Shown: positions 7,034 to 16,224, numbered from the stretch's first letter. The stretch: DNA of 17,090 nt from an uncultured Mollicutes bacterium (GCA_900547045.1 URFB01000006.1:1-17090); one strand, 5' to 3'. The notes: generated by a model not told the origin, from the letters alone. Numbers and translations are program-made.

Positions 7034-8776
7034 ATGATAGATTTAAAAGCTAAGCCATTTAATTTAGATGATAAGCAAATTAAGTGGGTTAATGATACCT
7101 TAAGCTCAATGACACTAGATGAAAAGATTGGTCAGCTTTTTGTTGTATTAAAGCCTAATCCTGGTGTTAATGAGGATGAATTAAAATCAATGCTTGATAG
7201 AGTTCATAACGGAGGCTTCCGTTGGCAAAATCAGGATATGGAAGGAGCCTACAAGCAAAATACGACACTTCAGAGGCTTTCTAAAATTCCTCAGCTTATT
7301 GCTGCTAACTGTGATGATGGTGGAAATGGAGCCGTACCTAATGGTACCTTTGTTGCAACGGCTGTTGAGTGTGGTGCTGGTGCAGGAACAAAAAATGCCT
7401 ACCATGTTGGCTTAGTAGCGGGACGTGAGGCTTCAGCTATTGGTGCTAACTGGATGTTTAATCCGGTTGTTGATATCTATAAAAACTGGCGTAATACCAT
7501 TGTAAATACAAGAGCCTTCAGTGATGATTCTGAAATTGTCCTTGCTAATGCACGTGCCTATATTAAGGGAATTAAGGATGCTAATCCTAATATGGCTGCT
7601 ACAGCTAAGCATTTTCCTGGTGATGGCGTTGAGGAGCTAGATCAGCATCTTGCCCTTGGCGTTAACAATCTTTCCGTTGAGGAATGGGAAAAAAGCTTTG
7701 GCTATGTTTACCGCAGCCTAATTAATGATGGACTTGAAGCTATCATGGTTGGTCATATTGCGCTTCCTCAAATGTCTAAGCATCTTAATCCTAGCCTAGA
7801 GGATAAGGATATCAAGCCTGCTACTCTTTCTCCTGAGCTTTTGAAGGATTTACTTCGTCAGGATATGGGCTTTAATGGTGTCATTATTACTGATGCCTCC
7901 CATATGATTGGTATGGCCGCTGTTGCTAAAAGAAGTGAGTATGTACCAGGTGCTATAGCTGCTGGCTGTGATATGTTCTTATTTATGAATGACCAAGAAG
8001 AGGATATTTCATATGTTAAGGCTGCTCTTCAAGATGGACGCTTAAGCCAAGAGCGAATTGAAGAAGCTGTTACAAGAATTCTTGCTCTTAAGGCACATCT
8101 TCATCTATATGATGAGGATGTAAGAATTCCATCTCATGCTGGCCTAAGTGTTATCGGATCTACTGAGCATAAAAATTATTCAATAGAGGCTGCTAAGGAA
8201 TGTATTACCCTTGTTAAGGATACAAGAGGCTATTTACCAATTCCTAAGGATAAAAAGCGTTGCTATCTTGTTTATGTTGGCTCAAGCCCTATTTCTAAGG
8301 CCTATAATGGTGACCCAACTAAGAAGCTTTTAATTGAAGAGCTTGAAAATGCCGGCTTTGAGGTTGATGTATGTCCATCCTTCTATGATCTTGAGGTTGA
8401 AAACGGACCAAGCTTTATGAATAATCTTAAAATGATGGATAAGGGATGTACTGAAGGGTTTAAGCAAAGCCATGATTTTGCCCTAATTGTTATTAATGTT
8501 AAGGGCTACGCTCAGGAAAACTGGGTAAGAGTAAGATGGAGCTGTAACCACTCTCGTGAGCTTCCTTGGTATAATGAAGAAATTCCAACTATTGCAATGA
8601 GCTTAAATTACACTAATCATTTAATTGATATTCCTCAGGTTCATACGATGATTAATGCTTACTCTCCATCACGTGATCATATTCGTATCGCGATTGAAAA
8701 AATGATGGGTAAAAGCGAGTTTAAGGGTAAGGCTCAGGATAACGTATTTTGTGATAGATGGGATACAAGATTATAA
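7034..8776 (+). CDS. GH3 family glycosidase, NagZ-like (cytoplasmic beta-glycosidase or beta-N-acetylhexosaminidase)
   Basis: 580 residues. An N-terminal GH3 barrel is followed by a C-terminal alpha/beta domain from about residue 370, containing SIEAAKECITLVKD. KHFPGDGVEELDQH (192-205) matches the NagZ motif KHFPGHGxxxxDSH and keeps the Asp-x-His dyad (Asp203, His205) that serves as acid/base in that branch, although the second His of the motif is Asp197. The nucleophile is Asp287 in VIITDASHM. Members with this His can be hydrolases or phosphorylases, so the exact reaction is open. There is no signal peptide, so it acts on imported material. ATG 7034 is the only standard start in frame after the stop at 7010, yet it is 33 bases from the nearest good ribosome site. 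The gene has its own promoter and structured leader, and a terminator separates it from the next gene. Confidence 0.88.
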   Translation: MIDLKAKPFNLDDKQIKWVNDTLSSMTLDEKIGQLFVVLKPNPGVNEDELKSMLDRVHNGGFRWQNQDMEGAYKQNTTLQRLSKIPQLIAANCDDGGNGAVPNGTFVATAVECGAGAGTKNAYHVGLVAGREASAIGANWMFNPVVDIYKNWRNTIVNTRAFSDDSEIVLANARAYIKGIKDANPNMAATAKHFPGDGVEELDQHLALGVNNLSVEEWEKSFGYVYRSLINDGLEAIMVGHIALPQMSKHLNPSLEDKDIKPATLSPELLKDLLRQDMGFNGVIITDASHMIGMAAVAKRSEYVPGAIAAGCDMFLFMNDQEEDISYVKAALQDGRLSQERIEEAVTRILALKAHLHLYDEDVRIPSHAGLSVIGSTEHKNYSIEAAKECITLVKDTRGYLPIPKDKKRCYLVYVGSSPISKAYNGDPTKKLLIEELENAGFEVDVCPSFYDLEVENGPSFMNNLKMMDKGCTEGFKQSHDFALIVINVKGYAQENWVRVRWSCNHSRELPWYNEEIPTIAMSLNYTNHLIDIPQVHTMINAYSPSRDHIRIAIEKMMGKSEFKGKAQDNVFCDRWDTRL

Positions 8777-8782
8777 AATTAA

Positions 8783-8818
8783 AATAATATTAAGAAGCGC
8801 TTCTTTCTAAATATTATT
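8783..8818. promoter_or_regulatory. Nested palindrome after the GH3 gene, possible LacI-type operator
   Basis: A perfect 14-bp palindrome, AAGAAGCGCTTCTT (8792-8805), carries the AAGCGCTT core typical of LacI-family operators. It is flanked by AATAATATT (8783-8791) and AATATTATT (8810-8818), so the RNA could also fold into one long stem. It may be an operator for the downstream operon or a stabilising 3' hairpin of the GH3 mRNA. A TATAAT at 8827-8832 lies just downstream. Confidence 0.45.
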
Positions 8819-8840
8819 AAAGTAAATATAATAACTAAAG

Positions 8841-8861
8841 GAGCGATTTCGCTCTTTTTTT
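8841..8861 (+). terminator. Intrinsic terminator between GH3 and the downstream operon
   Basis: GAGCG (8841-8845) pairs with CGCTC (8850-8854) around ATTT and is followed at once by seven T residues (8855-8861), a textbook intrinsic terminator. It would stop the GH3 transcript. If the weak promoter at 8827-8832 is real, it would act as an early attenuator for the operon that starts 15 bases later. Confidence 0.8.
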
Positions 8862-8876
8862 AAAAAGGAGAAGAAA

Positions 8877-9791
8877 ATGAAAAGAACAGAGCTATTAAAT
8901 GGCTTAGGCTATGAGATACCAGCGTTAGCTAAAATACGTCTTTTTCTTGATACTGATGCTAAAAATGAAGCGGATGATCAATATGCGATTATACATTTTT
9001 TATTAACACCAATGGTGGATATTTTAGGAATTGGCGCGGCTCATTTTGAAAAAAAGGCTAAAACGGGCCATTCTATGGAGGATTCCTATCAGGAAATTGA
9101 AAAGCTTTTAGGTCTTGCTAAAATTGATGATGTTAAGGCCTATAAGGGAGCTAGGATGCCTCTTAATGAAGCTAATGTTGAAGAAAATGCTGTATCCTTA
9201 AAAATAATTGAAGAGGCTAAAAATGGGCACTTATATGTTGTTTGCCTAGGTGCTTTAACAAATGTAGCCTCGGCTTTGATACTAGACCCTAGTATCACCT
9301 CTAATCTAACAATAATTTTTAATGGTGGGGGTCCATATCCATTAGGTAGAGCTGAATTTAATTTAATGCAGGACCTTAAAGCCTCAAGAATTATTTTTGA
9401 ATCGAATGTAGAAATTTGGCAAATACCTCAGGATGTTTATGCGAGCATGGAGGTAAGCCTTGCAAGCCTTAGGGAAAATGTTTATCCAGCAGGAGAAATC
9501 GGAAAATATCTATTTGAAGAGCTTGTTGAGTGTAACCTACGCGAATTTAATCCAAATTTTAAATTAAGAGCAGGAGAAAACTGGACGCTTGGGGACAATG
9601 CGGCAATAGGACCGATTTTAATGAATCAATATCGTGATAATTTTACAATCATAAGATCACCAGCTATTTCGGATGAAGACTTATATTTAAAATCAAGCAC
9701 GAGCAAAAAAATAAGAGTTTATAAATCACTTGATACTAATTTAATATTAAATGATTTCTATTCTAAGCTAAGACTAATTTATAAGGAGTGA
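8877..9791 (+). CDS. Nucleoside-hydrolase-fold enzyme, divergent
   Basis: 304 residues, the usual length for the inosine/uridine nucleoside hydrolase family. The N-terminal strand carries DTDAKNEADDQ (25-35) where classical members have DTDPGxDD; the Asp cluster should bind calcium. The NExDDQ form resembles, from memory, the nucleoside-hydrolase-like domain of DUF1593 proteins found in polysaccharide clusters. Later landmarks are VVCLGALTNVASALI, a family hallmark, NGGGPYPLGRAEFN in the active-site region, and LGDNAAIG (238-245), which takes the place of the usual His-Asp motif; the His is absent. The substrate is therefore unlikely to be a simple nucleoside, and a glycoside of ribose or another sugar is possible. 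There is no signal peptide. AAAAAGGAG sits 6 bases before the ATG. The stop TGA is 4 bases from the sulfatase start, so they form one operon. Confidence 0.8.
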   Translation: MKRTELLNGLGYEIPALAKIRLFLDTDAKNEADDQYAIIHFLLTPMVDILGIGAAHFEKKAKTGHSMEDSYQEIEKLLGLAKIDDVKAYKGARMPLNEANVEENAVSLKIIEEAKNGHLYVVCLGALTNVASALILDPSITSNLTIIFNGGGPYPLGRAEFNLMQDLKASRIIFESNVEIWQIPQDVYASMEVSLASLRENVYPAGEIGKYLFEELVECNLREFNPNFKLRAGENWTLGDNAAIGPILMNQYRDNFTIIRSPAISDEDLYLKSSTSKKIRVYKSLDTNLILNDFYSKLRLIYKE

Positions 9792-9795
9792 TATT

Positions 9796-11409
9796 ATGTC
9801 TAAAAGACCTCATATTATAATTTTTAATCCCGATGAAATGCGCGCAGATGCCCTTCATCATTTAGGTAATGAAGCTTCTATTACTCCTAATCTTGATAGG
9901 CTAATTGAAGCTGATGGACAATCATTTTCTAATGCTTATTGTCAAAATCCGGTTTGTGTACCATCACGCTGTAGCTTTTTTACAGGCTTATATCCACATG
10001 TAAGAGGACATCGTACAATGTCTTACTTACTTCATCCTGGTGAGGATTCACTCCTTAAGGAGCTTAAGGATAGTGGCTACTACGTATGGATGAATGACCG
10101 TAATGACCTAACTGCTGGTCAAATTGAGGGCTGGACGGAAGCTCAGGCAGATGAAATTTTTATTGCTAAGCCTCTAAAAACACCAGGACCCTTACATAAT
10201 TATAAGGGAGCTTTAAACAGTAAATTTTTCTATTCCCATTTTAAGGGTAAGCTTGGTCTTGATGAAAATGGTAAAAATTATACAGCTGATGATCAGGCGG
10301 TTGACGCGGCGATAAATCTAATTCAAAATCCTAAGGATGACAGACCTCTTTGTATCTTTTTAGGTCTTAATTATCCGCATGTACCTTATCAGGCTGAGGA
10401 GCCCTATTTTAGTGCCATTGACCGCCAAAAGCTTAAGAAGCGAATTGATTATAGCTTCACTAAGGACAAATCAGCTATTATGCAAGAAATTCACCGCAGA
10501 ATGCATAATGAAGAATTAACTGAGGATGATTGGAACGAAATTAGAGCTACATATCTTGCGATGTGTATGAAGGTAGATGAAAGCTTTGGTAAGCTTATTA
10601 AGGCTCTTAAGGAAAAGGGTATCTATGATGATACAGCAATCTTCTTTTTATCTGACCATGGTGATTTTACGGGTGATTATTCCTTAGTTGAAAAGGCTCA
10701 AAATACCTTTGAGGATTGTCTTACAAGAGTACCATTTTTAATTAAGCCACCTGCTTCATATGCGCTTGATCCTGGAGTTAATTCTTGTTTAACGGAGCTA
10801 GTTGATTTTTACGCTACCGTCATAGATATGGCAGGTATTAAATCAAGCCATACACATTTTGGAAGAAGCCTTGTAAATAATCTTAAGGATAGGGCACTTC
10901 CTAATAGAGGCTTTGTTTGCTCAGAGGGTGGACGTGAGCCTGGTGAGATTCATTGTGATGAATATCACACAAAAGGACCTAATGGACCCGATTTAGCTAA
11001 CGATTATTATCCAAGACAAAATGCTCAAAGGGATGATTTAGCTCATGCTAAGGGCATTATGATTAGAGATTATAATTATAAATATATTTCACGTACCCTA
11101 GGTCAGGATGAATTCTATGATTTAAGGTCTGATCCTAATGAATTAATTAATCAAATTAATAATCCGCAATATAAGGATGAAATTCAAAAGAAGGAGCATG
11201 ATCTTTTAAAATGGCTTGAGCGTACAGCCGATATTGTGCCTTTTCAATATGATGAAAGATTTACCAAGCCTATGATGCTATCAAAGATATCAGCTTGGGT
11301 AAGAGGAGATAATCTTGATAAGGCTAAGGAAATGATCGATAAGGGATGTAGCTTTTCTGAGCTTTTAAATTACTGTATTAAATTACAAAGTAGAGGTGAA
11401 AGGGAATGA
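9796..11409 (+). CDS. Arylsulfatase-family enzyme, Cys-type, cytoplasmic
   Basis: 537 residues, normal for type I sulfatases. The formylglycine motif is CVPSR (Cys54 to Arg58) inside NPVCVPSRCSFFTGLYPH; Cys54 must be converted to formylglycine by a maturase, and none is encoded here. The metal ligands are Asp13 near the N-terminus (NPDEMRAD) and Asp287-His288 in SDHGD (286-290), followed by Lys of LVEKAQ. The C-terminal part includes YYPRQNAQRDD and DEFYDLRSDPNELINQ, the usual closing motif. The N-terminus MSKRPHIIIF has no signal peptide, so desulfation would follow import of a sulfated glycoside. Phosphonate or phosphate monoester hydrolases share this fold and the CxPxR motif, so sulfatase is the likely but not the only reading. 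It overlaps the next gene by 4 bases (ATGA). Confidence 0.87.
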   Translation: MSKRPHIIIFNPDEMRADALHHLGNEASITPNLDRLIEADGQSFSNAYCQNPVCVPSRCSFFTGLYPHVRGHRTMSYLLHPGEDSLLKELKDSGYYVWMNDRNDLTAGQIEGWTEAQADEIFIAKPLKTPGPLHNYKGALNSKFFYSHFKGKLGLDENGKNYTADDQAVDAAINLIQNPKDDRPLCIFLGLNYPHVPYQAEEPYFSAIDRQKLKKRIDYSFTKDKSAIMQEIHRRMHNEELTEDDWNEIRATYLAMCMKVDESFGKLIKALKEKGIYDDTAIFFLSDHGDFTGDYSLVEKAQNTFEDCLTRVPFLIKPPASYALDPGVNSCLTELVDFYATVIDMAGIKSSHTHFGRSLVNNLKDRALPNRGFVCSEGGREPGEIHCDEYHTKGPNGPDLANDYYPRQNAQRDDLAHAKGIMIRDYNYKYISRTLGQDEFYDLRSDPNELINQINNPQYKDEIQKKEHDLLKWLERTADIVPFQYDERFTKPMMLSKISAWVRGDNLDKAKEMIDKGCSFSELLNYCIKLQSRGERE

Positions 11410-12968
11410 AAATCGAGCTTCAATTAAATCAAACAAGAAAATTTAATAAGCATTATTTATTTGGTGTAGGATCAGGACATGCCTCACTAGCATTAAGAAG
11501 GGATTACCTTGAGCAATTAAAATATATTCATGATACTTTAGGAATCAAAAGAGTAAGATTTCATGGTATTTTTTGTGATGATATGAATGTTGTAAGAAAG
11601 CTATTCGATATTGTGCCAGTTCCTGGTGCTGATCGCTTTTTAGATATTAATTATGATATGATTGGTGAGGTCTATGACAATATTTTGGCATGTGGAATGG
11701 AGCCTATTGTTGAGCTAAGCTTTATGCCAAGCCATTTTGCCCTTAACAAGAAACAAAAGCTAATGCTTTATTATGATGCTTGTGTATCAATGCCAAGGAA
11801 TGACAAGGAATGGTTTGATTTTATTGCTAATTTTGTTAAATATTTGATTAACCGCTATGGTAAAGAAAAGGTTGAGGGCTGGTTATTTGAGGTTTGGAAT
11901 GAGCCGGACTTAATTGTATTCTTTGGTGGCTCACAGGCTGATTATTTTCATTTGTATGAAATTACTGCTAAAGCGATTAAATCTGTTGACCCTTTAATTA
12001 AGGTAGGAGGACCATCAACCTCTGGCTCTAAATGGATTAATGAATTTTTAGCCTTTGTTAAGGAAAATAATTTACCATTAGATTTTATATCAACCCATCA
12101 ATATGCAGGTGATCCTATCGCTAATATCGATGGTAATAATCTAGAGGATAAAGCCCAGGCACATGGAAGCCCTTTTAGTAACCCTAATTTACTTCGAGAT
12201 GTGCCATCTGGTTCCATTTTATCTGGAATAAGAAATATCTTTATTGATAAGAGTGAAATAAAGGATATTAGAAATGATTCGATTATTATTAATTCATCTC
12301 AAATCAAGAATGTCATAGGCAATTTACCTCTTTATTATACAGAGTGGAATGAAAACGCAACATTTTCAGCTAGTACTAATGATACAAGAAAGGTATCAGC
12401 CTTCTTAACGATGACATCGCTTAAAATTGATGAGAATGTAACAGGATCTTCCGTTTGGTGCTTTTCCGATATTTTTGAAGAGCTCCATCCCTTCCTAGAG
12501 GAATTTCATGGTGGCTTTGGTCTTTTAACAAGACATGGAATTGCCAAGCCTTCCTATTATGCAATAAAATTCTTATCAAGCCTGGGGGATGAGCGCTATC
12601 TTGTAAATGATAAATATGGTGATATTTATCTTGGAGCCTTCAAAAAGGATAACAAGGTGCAAATTTTAATTACTCGTCAAGCAATGAAAAATTTATTTGA
12701 CCTTCCTAAGACTCATCTTGAAATTAGCCTAAGCATTAAGGTTAAAGCCGCTAGTATTGTAGGAATTGATGAAAATAGTGCTAATCCTTTAGCAATCTAT
12801 GAAAAAATGAATAATCCTAAATATTTAACTAAGGAAGATATTAGAAAAATTAAGGCGGAATCAACCCCTCAAATAAAAAAATTAGATTTCAAATATAAAA
12901 ACAATCAAACTACATTTAAGCTTGATATGGGAATTAATGATACATACTTGATTGAAATGGAGCTATAA
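11406..12968 (+). CDS. GH39 family glycosidase (beta-xylosidase or alpha-L-iduronidase-like)
   Basis: 520 residues, the length of GH39 beta-xylosidases. The catalytic barrel carries EVWNEPDL with acid/base Glu166 preceded by Asn165, and YYTEWN with nucleophile Glu313, the paired NEP and TEWN motifs of clan A enzymes of this family. IKRVRFHGIFCDDM and FISTHQYAGDP are other family landmarks. A C-terminal beta domain follows from about residue 400. There is no signal peptide. Known GH39 activities include beta-xylosidase and alpha-L-iduronidase; a neighbouring sulfatase would suit either a sulfated uronate or a xyloside, and sequence alone does not decide. It starts within the end of the sulfatase gene (ATGA overlap) and its stop directly abuts the rhamnosidase ATG. 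A catalytically altered relative of this domain forms the C-terminal half of the regulator at the left end. Confidence 0.88.
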   Translation: MKIELQLNQTRKFNKHYLFGVGSGHASLALRRDYLEQLKYIHDTLGIKRVRFHGIFCDDMNVVRKLFDIVPVPGADRFLDINYDMIGEVYDNILACGMEPIVELSFMPSHFALNKKQKLMLYYDACVSMPRNDKEWFDFIANFVKYLINRYGKEKVEGWLFEVWNEPDLIVFFGGSQADYFHLYEITAKAIKSVDPLIKVGGPSTSGSKWINEFLAFVKENNLPLDFISTHQYAGDPIANIDGNNLEDKAQAHGSPFSNPNLLRDVPSGSILSGIRNIFIDKSEIKDIRNDSIIINSSQIKNVIGNLPLYYTEWNENATFSASTNDTRKVSAFLTMTSLKIDENVTGSSVWCFSDIFEELHPFLEEFHGGFGLLTRHGIAKPSYYAIKFLSSLGDERYLVNDKYGDIYLGAFKKDNKVQILITRQAMKNLFDLPKTHLEISLSIKVKAASIVGIDENSANPLAIYEKMNNPKYLTKEDIRKIKAESTPQIKKLDFKYKNNQTTFKLDMGINDTYLIEMEL

Positions 12969-15623
12969 ATGATAACAAATTTTAAAATTAATCATCTTGA
13001 TTATCAAAAATTTCAGCCAATAGATAATATTTATTCCTTCAGCTCGGATACTAATGGTCCTTTCTTAGTTGAGCTTTATAAATATGATAAGATCATCCTA
13101 TCCAAAATGATTAGTAAGGAAGAAGCCTATGGCTTTAAATTAAATAATTTAGAATATGATGCAAAATATAAAATAATAATAGATAAGGAAAATAGTTTTT
13201 TCTTTAAAACTGCACCCTTGCTTGAAAATAATTTTATAAGTGTTGATAATGCTTTAAATCCTATCTTTTACTACCATTTTTCGCTTAAAGCTTTAAAAAT
13301 AAAAGAAGCTACGCTTGCAATAACTGGCTTAGGTCTTTATGAATGCTCAATTAATGATTCTAAGCTTGGAGATGGATATCTTACTCCAGGCTTTAATGAT
13401 TATGATTTTTATTTAAGATATCAAAGCTATGATGTATCAAAGCTTTTAGTAAACGATAATTTAATTTCGGTTCAAATGGCTGATGGCTGGTATAAGGGAC
13501 GCTTTGGTCCAGGTAATTTAGAAGCTATTTGGGGAGATAAATATCTTTTAGCTTTAAAGCTTATTATTAAATATGATGATGGATCAGAGGATATCATTTT
13601 AAGTGATGATAAATTTAAATGTCAGGAATCATATATTATCAAAGCTGGTATTTATGATGGTGAATATGAAGATTATACCAAAAAGCTAAAGAAGGACCTT
13701 AAGGTAAAAATGGTTAAGACAAACTTTAATCTTCAAGCTGATTTTACAAATCCTATTGTAAAAAAGGAAGAAATTAGTCCTAAGCTAATTATTACTAAAT
13801 CTGGTAATATGCTGCTTGATTTTGGACAAAACATGGTAGGCTTTGTAAAGATTAAGAAGATGCTAGCAAAGGGTCAAAGGATAAGGCTAACATTTGGTGA
13901 GGTACTTCAGGATGGCGAATTCTTTAATGATAACTACAGAAGTGCGAATCCAGTTTATGAAATTATCGCTGATGGTAAAAAGGAAGAATATTTTCCACGA
14001 TTCAGCTACTATGGCTTTAGATATGCTAAGGTAGAGGGCATAGATGAAATAGATGTGAATGACTTTAAGGGCATTGTTCTTTATACTGATCTTAGAACTA
14101 GCCTAGAGTGCAAAACGGATAGCCCTAAAATTAACCGTTTGATGCAAAATGCTTTATGGGGTCAAAAGGGAAATTTCTTAGATGTACCAACTGATTGTCC
14201 TCAGCGTGATGAGCGCTTGGGCTGGACAGGAGATACCCAGGTATTTTCAAGAAGTGCCATGTATCAGATGGATTGTGCAAGCTTTTATGATAAGTTTTTA
14301 TATGATTTAAGGCTTGAGCAGCTTAATTACTTTAATGGAGATATTCCAATGTATGCTCCATCCTTAAAGAAGAAAACTGGTACAGGTGGAGCGGTTTGGT
14401 CAGACGCTGCGATTATTATACCTTGGAATATGTATATGTTTTACGCTGATATTGAAATGCTTAAGAAACATTATCCTATGATGAAGGATTATACGGAATC
14501 CTTAATTAAAAAGGATGAGAATGAAGGAAATAAGGGTCTAATCTTAAGAGGATTTTGCTTCGGAGATTGGCTAGCTCTAGATGGCGTATGTAAGGGCGCA
14601 AGAGCTGGTAAAACAGATTTAGGCTTTATTATGTCAATTTATTATTATAATGCACTAAAAACTATGGAAGCTGTGTCTAAGAAGCTTGGCTTAAGCTTCG
14701 AATATTATGCAAGTCGTGTAAGTAAAACATATGAAGCTATTTTAGATGAATTTTATACTAAAAGCGGAAGGCTTGCCTTAGATACTCAAACCGCTTATAT
14801 TTTAGCCCTTCATTTTAATGTTTATAGGGATAAAAATGTTCTTATAAATCAGCTAAAGAAGCGTTTAGCAAATGATTATTATAAGCTAAAAACGGGCTTT
14901 ACTGGTACACCCCTTTTAATACCTACACTACTTGAAAATAATCTTTTAGACGAGGCTTATCGTATTCTTTATAATGAGGAATATCCTGGCTGGCTATATG
15001 AGGTTAATATGGGTGCTACAACAATTTGGGAAAGATGGGATGCCTTACTCCCTAATGGTAAAATATCAGGTATTGATATGAATTCCTTTAACCACTACGC
15101 CTTTGGGGCCGTAGTAGAAGGAATCTATGCTAATATTGCAGGATTAAAGCCAGAAGAGCCTGGCTTTAGAAGGGTAAGCATTAAGCCTAAATTTAATTAT
15201 AGGCTTAAAAAGATGAATTTTTCTTACGAGTCAGCCTCTGGCCTTTATAAAGTATCATTTGAAATTGGTAAATTTAAGCTACATTTTGATTGTGAAATTC
15301 CTCAATCATGCTCAGCTTGTCTTACACTATTTGATAATAATTATGAGCTTAATGCAGGAACTCATCATTTTGAGCTAGAGCTTCCTTCGAGCCTAATTTA
15401 TAAATATAGTATTGACACAGCCCTTGTTGATATTGTTAGGGATAAAAAAGCATATGCAATTTTAAAGCAGTATTTACCAGAATGCTACAGACGTCTTGAA
15501 GCATCTAAGGAATTTTTAACGGAGACAATTAGAACGCTTTCCTATAATCCTTTAATGAAAATTACAAGGGATAATTTATCTGATTATGAAAAAGCCCTAA
15601 AGGAGATAACGGTATATGAATAG
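12969..15623 (+). CDS. Alpha-L-rhamnosidase, GH78
   Basis: 884 residues, typical for GH78. An N-terminal fibronectin-like region is followed by the rhamnosidase N domain (LGDGYLTPGFNDYDFYLRY, about residues 131-149), a concanavalin-like domain, and then the helical barrel. DCPQRDERLGW (409-419) is the family hallmark and carries the general acid Glu415. TTIWERWD (684-691) carries the second acidic residue Glu688. SFNHYAFGAVVEGIYANIAG and EPGFRRVSIKPKF close the barrel and start the C-terminal beta domain. After about residue 812 comes a helical tail (YSIDTALVDIVRDKKAY, then QYLPECY), of a kind I recall from C-termini of Bacillota glycosidases. With no signal peptide it would remove terminal rhamnose inside the cell. 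The stop TAA of the GH39 gene directly precedes its ATG, and GGAG 6 bases upstream serves as ribosome site. It overlaps the next gene by 8 bases. Confidence 0.94.
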   Translation: MITNFKINHLDYQKFQPIDNIYSFSSDTNGPFLVELYKYDKIILSKMISKEEAYGFKLNNLEYDAKYKIIIDKENSFFFKTAPLLENNFISVDNALNPIFYYHFSLKALKIKEATLAITGLGLYECSINDSKLGDGYLTPGFNDYDFYLRYQSYDVSKLLVNDNLISVQMADGWYKGRFGPGNLEAIWGDKYLLALKLIIKYDDGSEDIILSDDKFKCQESYIIKAGIYDGEYEDYTKKLKKDLKVKMVKTNFNLQADFTNPIVKKEEISPKLIITKSGNMLLDFGQNMVGFVKIKKMLAKGQRIRLTFGEVLQDGEFFNDNYRSANPVYEIIADGKKEEYFPRFSYYGFRYAKVEGIDEIDVNDFKGIVLYTDLRTSLECKTDSPKINRLMQNALWGQKGNFLDVPTDCPQRDERLGWTGDTQVFSRSAMYQMDCASFYDKFLYDLRLEQLNYFNGDIPMYAPSLKKKTGTGGAVWSDAAIIIPWNMYMFYADIEMLKKHYPMMKDYTESLIKKDENEGNKGLILRGFCFGDWLALDGVCKGARAGKTDLGFIMSIYYYNALKTMEAVSKKLGLSFEYYASRVSKTYEAILDEFYTKSGRLALDTQTAYILALHFNVYRDKNVLINQLKKRLANDYYKLKTGFTGTPLLIPTLLENNLLDEAYRILYNEEYPGWLYEVNMGATTIWERWDALLPNGKISGIDMNSFNHYAFGAVVEGIYANIAGLKPEEPGFRRVSIKPKFNYRLKKMNFSYESASGLYKVSFEIGKFKLHFDCEIPQSCSACLTLFDNNYELNAGTHHFELELPSSLIYKYSIDTALVDIVRDKKAYAILKQYLPECYRRLEASKEFLTETIRTLSYNPLMKITRDNLSDYEKALKEITVYE

Positions 15624-16212
15624 TCTTATTGAATCAATTAAGCAAATGTTTGAGGGCTTAAATACCTGGGGTTGGATTGGTCAAATATCTGGTCTTGTGG
15701 CCTTTATTATTATCTTAATATCGTTTCAATGCAATAAGAAGAACTATTGTCTTCTTGCAGGAATTTCTATGATCTTATTTTTAATTGAAGCTACGACATC
15801 AATAACATCAATGGCCAATTTTATGGTTTGCCTAATATCCTTAATTAGAAATTTATGGATGTATATTCGTATAAAAAAGGGTTATGGTGAGCTTACAAAG
15901 GGTGCTGTATGGGGCTTACTTGCGGTTTTATGGATAGGACAAATTGCTTATATGATTTTAACTCACGGCTTTGGACAAATTACAAGCTATTTTACCCCTG
16001 TAACGGCAACGATTTTAACTCTTCTTCAAAATAATAAAAATTATTATATTGTAAAGCTTGGAAACCTAATTCAGGAAAGTGGAGCACTAGCCCTATTTAT
16101 TATTTGTGGGCTTCCCTTCTCTATTTTAAGACAAATAATATTAGTTAGCTCAATTATTATTAGCGTTATTATAATGCTTATTAGGGACTCGAAGAAAAAT
16201 AAAATAGCTTAA
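15616..16212 (+). CDS. Small polytopic membrane protein, YgjV-like
   Basis: 198 residues with about six or seven hydrophobic segments, among them SGLVAFIIILISF, CLLAGISMILFLIEATTSI, GAVWGLLAVLWIGQIAYMIL and IILVSSIIISVIIMLI, with short Lys/Arg-rich loops such as RIKKGYG and a basic C-terminal tail. The opening WIGQISGLVAFIIILISFQCNKKN, a membrane segment ending in SFQ and then Lys/Asn, resembles the YgjV family of bacterial inner-membrane proteins, whose function is not established. It starts 8 bases before the end of the rhamnosidase gene, behind AAAGGAG (15599-15605), so it is in the same operon and translationally coupled. Its place among sugar enzymes suggests a linked role, but nothing in the sequence shows transport. 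Confidence 0.72.
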   Translation: MNSLIESIKQMFEGLNTWGWIGQISGLVAFIIILISFQCNKKNYCLLAGISMILFLIEATTSITSMANFMVCLISLIRNLWMYIRIKKGYGELTKGAVWGLLAVLWIGQIAYMILTHGFGQITSYFTPVTATILTLLQNNKNYYIVKLGNLIQESGALALFIICGLPFSILRQIILVSSIIISVIIMLIRDSKKNKIA

Positions 16213-16224
16213 GGTGGGATAATT

